NCBI GenBank assembly: GCA_038259365.1
Contig: JBBSOW010000040.1
Coordinates: 1-25,721, forward strand
Reading direction: 5' to 3'
Origin: JBBSOW01 sp038259365
GTDB taxonomy: Bacteria > Actinomycetota > Actinomycetes > Propionibacteriales > Propionibacteriaceae
DNA: 25,721 nucleotides
The notes below the pieces were generated by a model. The model ran no database searches. It saw only the letters and a list, made by a program, of their open reading frames with translations, and was not told where the DNA came from. The position numbers and the translations under genes were made by a program. Positions 1 through 6,927 of this stretch are shown one piece after another (position 1 is the first letter of the stretch; every line of letters starts with the position of its first letter).

Positions 1-2
1 CT

Positions 3-593
3 CCGCTGCCCCCTCAAGTGCAGGACGGCTGGCTGTTCGGTCTTTGCACGGCTGCGATTGCCACCTTTGTCGGGCTAGTCCTGGTCGGCGTCGATCCTCC
101 GATCGCGTCGGGGGTCAGCGCGACGATGGCAACCGCGGCCTTCTTCGCACGAAACCGTCGGGTTGCGTGGACGCGGCTAGTCCCGTGGCGACTCGTTCTC
201 ACCGTGACCGGATTGTTCCTTGTTGTCGAAGCCCTCCACCGCCATGGTTTGGGCGCCGCCCTCACGGCGGTGGCAGGAGAAGGCGCGGACATCCGGTCGC
301 TTCTCCAACTGGGTGCCGTGGGCGCGCTCGGGGCGAATCTGGTGAACAATCTGCCGGCCTACCTTGCTTTGGAACCCGACACCGCCGGGTCACCCGATCG
401 CCTCATGGCTTTGCTGATCGGGGTCAACGTCGGACCCGTGGTCACCTTGTGGGGGTCACTCGCCACCTTGTTGTGGTTGGACCGCTGCCGCTCCCACGGA
501 TTACAGATCAGGGCACCAGCATTCGCAGGGGCTGGGCTGGTTCTGGTCCCCGGCGCCGTGGTGTGTGCGGTCACCGCTTTGGCTCTGTTCTGA
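3..593 (+). CDS. ArsB/SLC13-type anion transporter, C-terminal part (5' end outside window)
   Basis: The reading frame is open to the left edge, so only about the last 196 residues are present. The protein is strongly hydrophobic, with several membrane-spanning stretches. Near the middle it carries the NNLPAYLAL motif, followed by a GVNVGPVVTLWGSLATLLW-type segment. This pairing is characteristic of the second half of ArsB/ion-transporter (SLC13-like) proteins, where the asparagine-rich motif lies at the transport site. The family exports arsenite or moves dicarboxylates, sulfate or other anions across the cytoplasmic membrane; the substrate cannot be told from this fragment. A GTG at 18 exists but is probably internal. 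The gene ends 57 bp before the convergent serB, with a hairpin between them. Confidence 0.75.
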   Translation, partial: PLPPQVQDGWLFGLCTAAIATFVGLVLVGVDPPIASGVSATMATAAFFARNRRVAWTRLVPWRLVLTVTGLFLVVEALHRHGLGAALTAVAGEGADIRSLLQLGAVGALGANLVNNLPAYLALEPDTAGSPDRLMALLIGVNVGPVVTLWGSLATLLWLDRCRSHGLQIRAPAFAGAGLVLVPGAVVCAVTALALF

Positions 594-631
594 TGCAACG
601 AAGGCGCCCGCTCGCTGCCGTCACAGTCGAC

Positions 632-662
632 GGGTGGTCTTGACCGCTGTCTAGACCAACCC
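632..662. terminator. hairpin between convergent transporter gene and serB
   Basis: GGGTGGTCT (632-640) can pair with AGACC-A-ACCC (653-662), giving a nine-pair stem with one bulged A and a 12-nt loop. It overlaps the serB stop codon and lies between two converging genes, so it could terminate both. There is no clear T tract, which is common in high-GC actinobacteria. Confidence 0.4.
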
Positions 663-1535
663 GGTGAGCGCGGCCACCGTGTCGAGGCGCGGGAATGGGA
701 TCGACGCGTCGGCGTGGTCCCGCACGATCGGCTTGGCGCGGTAGGCGATGCCGAGCCCGGCAACGGCCATCATCTGCAGGTCATTGGCCCCGTCGCCGAC
801 CGCCACCACTCGATCGAGTCCGACGCCGAGATCCCTGGCGTAGCAGAGCAGTTGCTCGGCCTTGGCGTGGGCGTCGACGACCGAACCCGCGGTGCGGCCG
901 GTGAGCACTCCGGATCGCACCTCGAGCCGATTGGCCCGCACCTGGGTGATCCCGAGCTGGGCCGCCAGCGGTTCCACGATCTCGGCGAAGCCCCCCGAGA
1001 CGAGGGCGAAGGAACAGCCTGCTCGCCCCGCCGCCTCGACGAGGTCGGCGGCGCCGGGCGAGAGCCGTACGCGCTCACGCACGCCCTCCAGCGCCTCGGC
1101 GTCGAGCCCGGCGAGGGTGGCGACGCGCTCGCGCAGGCTCGCGGTGAAGTCGATCTCGCCGCGCATGGCCCGCTCGGTGACGGCGGCCACCCGCTCACCG
1201 CTGCCGGCCAGATCGGCGATCAGCTCAACGACCTCGGCGGTGATGAGGGTGGAATCGACGTCGCTGACGATGAGACCCGGCCCGATCTCGGCCAGCGCGC
1301 CGGTCAGGACCGCGTGGGCCACACCGTGCTTTGCCGCCCAAACCCCGGCCCGCTGTGTCAGGGATTGAACCTGGCCGGGCAGGGCGCAGGCCTCGACGGT
1401 GAGGGTGAGCCGGTGCATCCCCAGGGGCCGATCGCGCACGACGGTCCCACTCGGTCCAAGCTCGCCGAGCAGACCCGACAGCGCCTCCTGCTCGGCACCG
1501 ATCGCCTCGGGTGCGCACAAGACAACCTTGATCAA
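651..1535 (-). CDS. serB: phosphoserine phosphatase SerB
   Basis: This enzyme carries out the last step of serine synthesis, hydrolysing O-phosphoserine to L-serine and phosphate in the cytoplasm. The 294-residue protein has a HAD fold in its C-terminal two thirds. DVDST at 92-96 holds the nucleophile Asp92 and the acid Asp94, Ser180 sits in LVSGG, Lys225 in HAKAEQL, and GDGAND at 247-252 is the magnesium-binding motif IV. The first ~85 residues form the ACT-like N-terminal region usual in actinobacterial SerB. The start is a TTG 10 bp after the transaldolase stop, with only a weak GGGG before it; an adjacent CTG is the other option. Co-directional with the transaldolase gene, so probably co-transcribed. 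Confident about function, less so about the start. Confidence 0.92.
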   Translation of the reverse strand: MIKVVLCAPEAIGAEQEALSGLLGELGPSGTVVRDRPLGMHRLTLTVEACALPGQVQSLTQRAGVWAAKHGVAHAVLTGALAEIGPGLIVSDVDSTLITAEVVELIADLAGSGERVAAVTERAMRGEIDFTASLRERVATLAGLDAEALEGVRERVRLSPGAADLVEAAGRAGCSFALVSGGFAEIVEPLAAQLGITQVRANRLEVRSGVLTGRTAGSVVDAHAKAEQLLCYARDLGVGLDRVVAVGDGANDLQMMAVAGLGIAYRAKPIVRDHADASIPFPRLDTVAALTGLV

Positions 1536-1545
1536 CAGCGCCCCG

Positions 1546-2190
1546 TCACGAGCCCAAGCCCGCGTCGGTCAGGAATGTGGCGGCCGCGGCGGCGCTCTCG
1601 GGGTGGATGAGGCAGTCTTCGATGACCTCGGGCCGGGCGGTGATGTCGGTGATGCCGTTGCCCACCAGGGTTTCGACGTCGGCGGGCTCGCGGACGCTGG
1701 CCACCAGCACGCGGGTGTCGCTACCCGTCAGGGCTCGATGCATCCGCGCGACCGTCTCGTGCCCCTCGCCGTTCAAGCGGTCGAGCCGCGCGAGGTACGG
1801 AGCCACGTAGGTGACTCCGAGGGATCCCGCCACGACCGCTTGGGCGACGGAATAGACGGCGGTGATCAACGTCGGCAGGTGCTGGTCGGCCAACTGGCGG
1901 GCCACGACAAAACCCTGCCGCGTGGCTGGGAGCTTCACCACCGCGCCCACCTCGGCGATGCGGTCGGCGCTGCGGCGCAGGTCGTCGACACCGGCGCCGA
2001 CGGCCTGAAAGAAGACCTCCTCTGCCCCCTCCTCGTGCCACTTGCGGCTCAGCTCGGAGATCTCGTCCAGGCTGCGGTTGGCTTCGGCCAAGATAGTGGG
2101 GTTGGTCGTCACTCCGCAGATCAGGCCCTCGCGCAGCAGCCTGCCGACCGCGGTCACGTCGGCGCTGTCGGCGTGCAGGCGAAGAGTCAT
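1546..2190 (-). CDS. transaldolase / fructose-6-phosphate aldolase family protein (TalC/FSA-like)
   Basis: A 214-residue single-domain TIM-barrel protein of the small transaldolase family, which cleaves or forms ketose phosphates through a Schiff-base lysine. The N-terminal motif GVTTNPTI lies at 26-33 and Lys86 in VVKLPAT matches the position of the Schiff-base lysine of E. coli fructose-6-phosphate aldolase. The length fits the FSA/TalC branch (about 215-220 residues) rather than long TalB. The likely substrates are sugar phosphates of the pentose-phosphate or F6P type, but the sequence does not decide between transaldolase and aldolase activity. The ATG at 2190 lies 6 nt after a TAGTCT -10 box, so the transcript is probably leaderless. 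The divergent neighbour is a sugar kinase. Confidence 0.87.
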   Translation of the reverse strand: MTLRLHADSADVTAVGRLLREGLICGVTTNPTILAEANRSLDEISELSRKWHEEGAEEVFFQAVGAGVDDLRRSADRIAEVGAVVKLPATRQGFVVARQLADQHLPTLITAVYSVAQAVVAGSLGVTYVAPYLARLDRLNGEGHETVARMHRALTGSDTRVLVASVREPADVETLVGNGITDITARPEVIEDCLIHPESAAAAATFLTDAGLGS

Positions 2191-2416
2191 GGTCGAAGAC
2201 TAGGGCCGATGCGTAACTGCGGACGACAACCCAGTTTGTGTCTCATTCCCCGAGCTTGCTTCCGGGGCGGTTTCCGCTCCCGGCGCTCGGAGGCGGGTCA
2301 CGGTGGCTCGCGCGACGCCGCGAAAGCCGCCGGCGGGTGGATGGTTAACTTGGGGCCACAACGCCGAACCCTGCGCGCACCGGTTGAGGAGCGAGCAGAA
2401 AACGAGGAGGCCGAAC
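2191..2416. promoter_or_regulatory. divergent promoter region, transaldolase / sugar kinase
   Basis: This 226-bp gap separates two divergent genes. Toward the transaldolase lies the TAGTCT box. Toward the kinase a TTAACTT element (2344-2350) could be a -10 and would give a leader of about 60 nt. A CCCCG/CGGGG inverted repeat lies at about 2248-2267 and could be an operator. I see no ORF in the gap. Confidence 0.35.
2197..2202 (-). promoter_or_regulatory. -10 box TAGTCT of transaldolase gene (leaderless)
   Basis: On the minus strand TAGTCT is followed by six bases (TCGACC) and then the ATG at 2190. The expected transcription start coincides with the start codon and there is no Shine-Dalgarno sequence. 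Confidence 0.55.
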
Positions 2417-3244
2417 ATGGGTCGCGTCATTGTCTTTGGCTCGGTAAGCCAAGACCTGAAGCTCAAGATGCCGCGCCATCCGACGTCGGGGGAAACGGTG
2501 ATCGGCAGCGACATCGAGGCGGGCTTCGGCGGTAAGGGCGCCAACCAGGCCGTGGCCGCTGCCTTGGCCGGAGCGCCGACCGTGTTGGTGGGCAAGGTCG
2601 GCGACGACGAGACGGGCGGGGCCTACCTGGAGCGCCTGGCGGCGTACGGCGTCGACGTCTCGCGGATGGACACGACCCCCGAGGCCCCGACGGGGAGCGC
2701 GATCATCTACATCGACGGCGATGGCGACAACATGATCGTCGTCGCCCCGGGGGCGAACGCCAAGCTGAGCGAGGCGGATCTCTACAAGATCAACGACCTC
2801 ACCCAGGACGACATCTTGTTGATGCCACTGGAGTCTCCCCACAAGGTGGTCTTCGCGGCTGCGGCGGCGGCCCATGAGGCCGGGGCCCGGGTCATCTTGA
2901 ACCTCGCGCCCTACGCCGACGTGCCGGCCGAGACCCTGGAGCAGTGCGATCCCGTCGTCGTCAACGAACACGAGGCCGCCCTGCTGGAAGATTCCGGCGC
3001 CGTCGCGGAGTCGCTGTTGGTGACACTGGGTCCGTTGGGCGCGAAGTGGGGCGAGGTATACGCCCCCGCGGAGCAGGTGTCGGTGGTCGACACCACGGGC
3101 GCCGGGGACTGCTACTGCGGCACCCTGGCCGCCCGCCTGGCCTTGGGGGATGGCCGAGAGGACGCCATGCGCGCCGCCTCGGCCGCCTCGGCGGTCAACG
3201 TGCAGCACGCGGGCGCCCAACCGCCACTGGCCGATCGCCGGTGA
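2417..3244 (+). CDS. ribokinase-family (PfkB) carbohydrate kinase
   Basis: A 275-residue cytoplasmic sugar kinase that transfers the ATP gamma-phosphate to a sugar hydroxyl; ribose is likely but not proven. It has the N-terminal PfkB signature GFGGKGANQAVAAA (about residues 36-49), and near the C-terminus DTTGAGDCYCG with the catalytic Asp in GAGD. NxxE-like residues (VVNEHE) lie in between. The residues after GAGD (CYCG instead of the usual AFxG) are atypical, and the protein is shorter than the usual 300 residues. The start is the ATG at 2417, preceded by a good GAGGAGG ribosome site eight bases upstream; upstream in-frame starts would give a non-conserved extension. The divergent transaldolase suggests pentose or other sugar metabolism. 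Confidence 0.86.
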   Translation: MGRVIVFGSVSQDLKLKMPRHPTSGETVIGSDIEAGFGGKGANQAVAAALAGAPTVLVGKVGDDETGGAYLERLAAYGVDVSRMDTTPEAPTGSAIIYIDGDGDNMIVVAPGANAKLSEADLYKINDLTQDDILLMPLESPHKVVFAAAAAAHEAGARVILNLAPYADVPAETLEQCDPVVVNEHEAALLEDSGAVAESLLVTLGPLGAKWGEVYAPAEQVSVVDTTGAGDCYCGTLAARLALGDGREDAMRAASAASAVNVQHAGAQPPLADRR

Positions 3245-3336
3245 TCGCCGAGGTCTTCGTCGCCGCTATCGATGCCGAACGACTGGACTGGTTGCCCAAG
3301 GCCGCCCTCGACGTTACCCATCGCTGGGGGTCCAGC

Positions 3337-3342
3337 TAGGCT
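3337..3342 (+). promoter_or_regulatory. -10 box TAGGCT of gpm (leaderless)
   Basis: TAGGCT is followed by seven bases (TTTCGCC) and then the ATG at 3350. No Shine-Dalgarno sequence is present, which fits a leaderless mRNA. TTACCC at 3314-3319 is a possible weak -35 with 17-bp spacing. Confidence 0.55.
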
Positions 3343-3349
3343 TTTCGCC

Positions 3350-4108
3350 ATGGCCACATCAACACTGATCCTGCTCCGCCACGGTGAGAGCGAATGGAAC
3401 GCCAAGGACCTGTTCACCGGGTGGGTCGACGTCGACCTCACCGACAAGGGCATGGCCGAGGCCGCGCGAGGCGCGAAACTGCTGTCGGACGAGGGGCTGT
3501 TGCCCGACGTCGTGCACACGTCGGTGCTGCTGCGCGCCGTCCACACCGCCAACATCACCCTGGCCGGCTGCGATCGCCACTGGATCGAGACCAAGCGGTC
3601 GTGGCGGCTCAACGAGCGGCACTACGGGGCGCTGCAGGGCAAGGACAAGGCCGAGACCCTCGCCGAGTTCGGCGAGGAACAGTTCATGAACTGGCGCCGC
3701 TCCTACGACACCCCGCCCCCGCCTATCGATCCGGATTCGGAGTTCTCCCAGTTCGGCGATCCCCGCTACGCCGCCCTGCCCACCGAGGCGCGACCGCGCA
3801 CGGAATGCCTGGCCGATGTCGTGACGCGGATGCTGCCGTACTGGTACGACCAGATCGTGCCCGATCTGCGGTCCGGGAGGACGGTGCTGGTGGCCGCGCA
3901 CGGTAACTCGTTGCGCGCGCTCGTCAAGCACCTGGATCAGATGGGCGATCAAGAGGTGGTCTCGCTCAACATTCCCACCGGGATTCCCCTGCTCTACACC
4001 CTGGATGAGGACCTGAAGCCGACCGAGCCCGGCGGCCGCTACCTCGACGCCGACGCCGCGAAGGCGGCGATCGAGGCGGTCAAGAACCAGGGCAAGGGCC
4101 GCAAGTAG
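3350..4108 (+). CDS. gpmA: 2,3-bisphosphoglycerate-dependent phosphoglycerate mutase
   Basis: The enzyme interconverts 3- and 2-phosphoglycerate in glycolysis and gluconeogenesis. The 252-residue protein has the LLRHGESEWN signature with the phosphorylated His11, substrate Arg62, Glu89 in LNERHYG and the second catalytic His184 in AAHGNSLRA. Length and the GDPRY insert region match dPGM enzymes of actinobacteria (Gpm1). The ATG at 3350 is chosen because the family begins a few residues before LLRHG and because a -10 box lies seven bases upstream; the longer in-frame extension is not conserved in character. The gene stops 3 bp before the convergent phoU. The gpm-phoU-senX3-regX3 neighbourhood resembles the one in Mycobacterium and Streptomyces. 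Confidence 0.95.
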   Translation: MATSTLILLRHGESEWNAKDLFTGWVDVDLTDKGMAEAARGAKLLSDEGLLPDVVHTSVLLRAVHTANITLAGCDRHWIETKRSWRLNERHYGALQGKDKAETLAEFGEEQFMNWRRSYDTPPPPIDPDSEFSQFGDPRYAALPTEARPRTECLADVVTRMLPYWYDQIVPDLRSGRTVLVAAHGNSLRALVKHLDQMGDQEVVSLNIPTGIPLLYTLDEDLKPTEPGGRYLDADAAKAAIEAVKNQGKGRK

Positions 4109-4111
4109 CGA

Positions 4112-4771
4112 TCAGGGCCAGCTGTTCTCGTCGGGGGCACGCCCGGTCACGATGTAGGTGACGCGGCGACCCATCGAGACGGCGTGGTCGGCGATCCGCT
4201 CGTAGTAGCGACCGAGAAGGGCGACGTCGACGGCGGCCTCCACCCCGTGCTCCCAGTCGTTGCCGAGCAGCAGGGAGAACTGGTCGCGGCGCAGCTCATC
4301 GATCTCCTCATCGCTTTGAATGAGCTTCTCGGCTGCCTCGGTGTCGCGCGTGGCGAGAGTTTCGCCGGCCGTGCGGATCATCGTGCCCGACACCGTCGCC
4401 ATTCGGGCAAAGTTGGGCGCGAGCGCCAAGGGCACCGCCTTTTCCGGGAATCGCAACCGGGCGATTTTGGCGACGTGGGCCGCCAGATCGCCCATCCGCG
4501 CCAGCTCGGCCACCATGCGCAGCGCGGCGACGACGATGCGCAGCTCACCCGCCACGGGAGCTTGGCGGGCCAGCAAGGAGAAGCAGCGTTGTTCGACGTC
4601 GTTGTGAATCGCGTCGAGTTCGGCATCGTCGGTGATGACCCGCTCGGCGATGCCCAGATCGGCTTCCAGCAGTGCCTGGGTGGCATCGCCGACGGTCGCC
4701 TGGACGGTCTCGGACATGGCGACCAGGTCGCCGATGATTCCGTCCAGCTGATCACGGTAGCTCTCGCGCAT
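4112..4771 (-). CDS. phoU: phosphate signalling protein PhoU
   Basis: PhoU is a cytoplasmic all-helical protein that links the PstSCAB phosphate transporter to the PhoR/SenX3-type kinase and keeps the phosphate response off when phosphate is plentiful. The 219-residue protein shows two repeated three-helix units. The first contains DAELDAIHNDVEQRCFSLLA and the second DEEIDELRRDQFSLLL; these E/DxxxD patches are the metal-binding motifs of the family. The start ATG at 4771 has an AAGGAAG ribosome site. It is divergent from the senX3-regX3 operon, with a PHO-box-like repeat between them, as expected for a self-regulated phosphate circuit. No pst genes are in the window. Confidence 0.95.
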   Translation of the reverse strand: MRESYRDQLDGIIGDLVAMSETVQATVGDATQALLEADLGIAERVITDDAELDAIHNDVEQRCFSLLARQAPVAGELRIVVAALRMVAELARMGDLAAHVAKIARLRFPEKAVPLALAPNFARMATVSGTMIRTAGETLATRDTEAAEKLIQSDEEIDELRRDQFSLLLGNDWEHGVEAAVDVALLGRYYERIADHAVSMGRRVTYIVTGRAPDENSWP

Positions 4772-4819
4772 GTCTTCCTTGCCTTCTCCACTCGTGACCG
4801 GTTCACCCGGCTTCGTATC

Positions 4820-4825
4820 AGCCTA
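4820..4825 (-). promoter_or_regulatory. candidate -10 box TAGGCT for phoU
   Basis: On the minus strand TAGGCT lies about 27 bp downstream of the PHO-box-like repeat and would give a phoU leader of about 40 nt that includes the AAGGAAG site. Assigned from the hexamer and its position only. Confidence 0.35.
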
Positions 4826-4851
4826 GGGCCGCGGGATACGTAGGAGCACCG

Positions 4852-4884
4852 GGGAGGATAACGCGGCGTGAACGCTGCCTGAAC
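4852..4884 (-). promoter_or_regulatory. PHO-box-like direct repeat (three 11-bp units)
   Basis: Read on the minus strand, three units follow each other at exactly 11-bp spacing: GTTCAGGCAGC (4884-4874), GTTCACGCCGC (4873-4863) and GTTATCCTCCC (4862-4852). The actinobacterial PhoP/RegX3 box is an 11-bp direct repeat whose conserved 7-mer is GTTCACC, and the units match it at 5, 6 and 5 of 7 positions. The array lies between phoU and senX3-regX3, about 20 bp upstream of the senX3 -10 box. Known family behaviour predicts that phosphorylated RegX3 binds here and controls both directions. A lone perfect GTTCACC lies at 4801-4807 on the plus strand. Confidence 0.65.
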
Positions 4885-4904
4885 TCGACGGCGCAAACCA
4901 CGCT

Positions 4905-4910
4905 TAGACT
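4905..4910 (+). promoter_or_regulatory. -10 box TAGACT of senX3-regX3
   Basis: TAGACT is followed by seven bases and then a TTG (4918), with the in-frame ATG nine bases further on at 4927. The mRNA is leaderless or has a leader of about nine bases. There is no Shine-Dalgarno sequence. Confidence 0.5.
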
Positions 4911-4926
4911 CGCAATCTTGCTCGCT

Positions 4927-6177
4927 ATGCCCAACAATCAAACAGTGAGTACACCGCTGGCCCTGCTGATCGGGCTCGTGATCGGAGTCGCCGTGATGGC
5001 GGTGATCTGGTTCTCGACGAGCCGACGGCCAGCGCCGGCGGAGATCCCCGATCAGGCGGGTCCGCAGGAGCTGGCCGAGGCCGCGGCGGACGTGCTGGAG
5101 GTGTTGGATCTCGGCACGGTCGTGGTGGGAATCCACGATGACGTGTTGCACGCCACCGCCCGGGCCCGCGGCCTGTCGTTGGTCAACGGCACCCGGGTGG
5201 AGCAGCGCATCCTCGACGTCGTTCGTCAGGTCCGCGGAGGTAGCCCCACGCAAACGTTGGTCTGGGAACAACGTAAGGCCCGAGGGGTGCCGCCGAGCGT
5301 CATCGCCATCCGGGTGGCCGCGCTGGACGACGGGCTGGTCTTCGTGCTCGGAGAGGACCGCAGCGCGGCCGCCCGAGTGGAGGCCACCCGCCGCGACTTC
5401 ACCACGAACGTGAGCCACGAACTCAAGACCCCCATCGGCGCGGTCTCCTTGCTTTCCGAGGCCGTCGCCGAGGCCGCGGACGATCCAGAAACCGTGCGAC
5501 GCTTCGCCGGCCGGCTACAGCTCGAGGCCGCCCGGCTGAGCGAACTGGTGGCCCAGATCATCCAGCTCAGCCGCTTGCAGGCCCACGACCCGATGCTTGC
5601 CGCCGAAGCGGTGTCGGTGGACGACGTGGTGCACGTCGCCATCGATCAATCCCACATCGACGCCGAGCGCAAAGAGGTCATCCTCACCACCACCGGGGAC
5701 GTCGGCAGCCAGGTCCGGGGGGATCGATCCCAACTGGCCATCGCGGTCTCCAATCTGGTGAGCAACGCGATCAGCTATTCCGATACCGGGGCTCGCGTGG
5801 TGGTATCGGCTCGGCGCCGCCCCCCAAGAGGCGAGAACGGCGGGGCCGGTTCGATGATCGAGATCAGCGTCAGCGATAACGGCATCGGCATCGTCGAGGA
5901 GGATTTGGAGCGGATCTTCGAGCGATTCTACCGAGTCGACTACGCGCGCTCGCGGGCAAACGGCGGCACGGGGCTAGGGCTCTCGATCGTGAAACACGTC
6001 GCCACCACCCACGGCGGCAAGGTCAGCGTGTGGAGCAAGGTCGGCTCCGGCTCCACCTTCACCATGGCCATTCCCGAGTTTCAACCGGGCCACGAGGCCG
6101 CATCGCTCGATTCCGCCGCATCGCCCGATTCCGTCACCCCGTCTGTCTCCGCGCATCCGGCGCCCGTCCAAAGGTAA
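4927..6177 (+). CDS. senX3: sensor histidine kinase SenX3/PhoR-like
   Basis: A membrane sensor kinase that should respond to phosphate status through PhoU and phosphorylate the adjacent regulator. From the ATG the 416-residue protein has one clear membrane segment (11-30), then a PAS-like cytoplasmic region (about 50-145). The dimerisation/phosphoacceptor box has His164 in NVSHELKTP, the N box NLVSNA is at 276-281, the G1 box DNGIGI at 317-322 and the G2 box GGTGLGLS at 346-353. The Ser/Pro/Ala-rich C-terminal tail contains a six-residue tandem repeat. The family usually has 390-420 residues. The start is uncertain: TTG 4918, ATG 4927 or GTG 4945, none with a ribosome site. The stop is 14 bp before regX3. 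Confidence 0.93.
   Translation: MPNNQTVSTPLALLIGLVIGVAVMAVIWFSTSRRPAPAEIPDQAGPQELAEAAADVLEVLDLGTVVVGIHDDVLHATARARGLSLVNGTRVEQRILDVVRQVRGGSPTQTLVWEQRKARGVPPSVIAIRVAALDDGLVFVLGEDRSAAARVEATRRDFTTNVSHELKTPIGAVSLLSEAVAEAADDPETVRRFAGRLQLEAARLSELVAQIIQLSRLQAHDPMLAAEAVSVDDVVHVAIDQSHIDAERKEVILTTTGDVGSQVRGDRSQLAIAVSNLVSNAISYSDTGARVVVSARRRPPRGENGGAGSMIEISVSDNGIGIVEEDLERIFERFYRVDYARSRANGGTGLGLSIVKHVATTHGGKVSVWSKVGSGSTFTMAIPEFQPGHEAASLDSAASPDSVTPSVSAHPAPVQR
6097..6132 (+). repeat. 18-bp tandem duplication in the senX3 3' end
   Basis: Two adjacent 18-bp units (6097-6114 and 6115-6132) differ at one base and encode AASLDS followed by AASPDS in the tail of the sensor kinase. The tail is outside the ATPase domain, so the duplication should be neutral for catalysis. 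Confidence 0.8.
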
Positions 6178-6191
6178 GTTGGAGGACTGTC

Positions 6192-6869
6192 ATGACCCGC
6201 ATCTTGGTGGTAGAGGACGAGGAGTCCTACCGCGACGCGCTGGCCTACATGCTGCGGCGCGAGGGCTTCGACGTGGTCGAGGCCGCGGACGGCACCCAGG
6301 GGCTCGCCGAATTCGATCGGTTCGGCGCCGATTTGGTGCTGCTGGACCTCATGATGCCGGGCCTGGGCGGCAACGAGGTGTGTCGTCAACTGAGGGCGCG
6401 GGGGAGCACTCCGGTCATCATGGTGACCGCCCGCGACAGCGAAATCGATAAGGTCGTGGGGCTCGAAATCGGCGCCGACGACTACGTGACCAAGCCGTTC
6501 AGCCACCGCGAACTGGTGGCCCGCATCCGTGCCGTCCTGCGGCGCGGCCAAGACGCGGACCTCGTGCCCGACGTCATCGAGGTCGCTCCGGTCCGGATGG
6601 ACGTGGAGCGCCACGAGGTTTCGCTCGACGGCACGAGGGTGAAGCTCGCGCTGAAGGAGTTCGAGTTATTGGAGATGCTGCTGCGTAACGCCGGCAAGGT
6701 GCTGACGCGGGGGCAGCTGATCGATCGGATCTGGGGAGCCGATTATGTTGGTGATACCAAGACCCTCGACGTGCACATCAAGCGGCTGCGTTCCAAGCTG
6801 GAGGCCGATCCCGCCAACCCGCAGTATCTGTTGACGGTGCGGGGGCTGGGCTACAAGTACCAGCAGTAG
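6192..6869 (+). CDS. regX3: response regulator RegX3/PhoP-like, OmpR family
   Basis: A DNA-binding response regulator, the partner of the preceding kinase, predicted to activate phosphate-starvation genes. The 225-residue protein has a receiver domain (1-118) with acidic residues Glu8-Asp9-Glu10, phosphorylation site Asp52, Thr79 and Lys101. A winged-helix DNA-binding domain follows (about 127-225) with the typical LALKEFELLEMLL and KTLDVHIKRLRSKLE helices. The ATG at 6192 follows a GGAGGA ribosome site at the right distance; longer versions extend into senX3. It should bind the PHO-box-like repeat upstream of the operon. Confidence 0.95.
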   Translation: MTRILVVEDEESYRDALAYMLRREGFDVVEAADGTQGLAEFDRFGADLVLLDLMMPGLGGNEVCRQLRARGSTPVIMVTARDSEIDKVVGLEIGADDYVTKPFSHRELVARIRAVLRRGQDADLVPDVIEVAPVRMDVERHEVSLDGTRVKLALKEFELLEMLLRNAGKVLTRGQLIDRIWGADYVGDTKTLDVHIKRLRSKLEADPANPQYLLTVRGLGYKYQQ

Positions 6870-6874
6870 TCTCG

Positions 6875-6910
6875 GCCACTCTTTCGGTCATTCGTCGGCC
6901 AGGGAGTGGC
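6875..6910 (+). terminator. inverted repeat after regX3
   Basis: GCCACTC (6875-6881) and GAGTGGC (6904-6910) form a perfect 7-bp stem around a 22-nt loop just after the regX3 stop. The right arm ends 4 bp before the next promoter's -10 box, so it could be a terminator or an operator. Confidence 0.35.
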
Positions 6911-6914
6911 TCGC

Positions 6915-6920
6915 TAGGGT
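6915..6920 (+). promoter_or_regulatory. -10 box TAGGGT of the PRPP-synthetase-like gene (leaderless)
   Basis: TAGGGT is followed by seven bases (GGGGCCT) and then the GTG at 6928. This supports GTG 6928 over the in-frame GTG at 6919, which lies inside the -10 box. Confidence 0.5.
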
Positions 6921-6927
6921 GGGGCCT

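Noticed and set aside
714..2535. Long plus-strand ORFs opposite serB and the transaldolase gene
   Set aside because: They mirror the coding strand of two well-supported genes and contain no motifs of their own.
4378..5418. Minus-strand ORF of 346 codons across the phoU/senX3 region
   Set aside because: It runs through the divergent promoter and both genes in wrong frames, and no family motif is visible.
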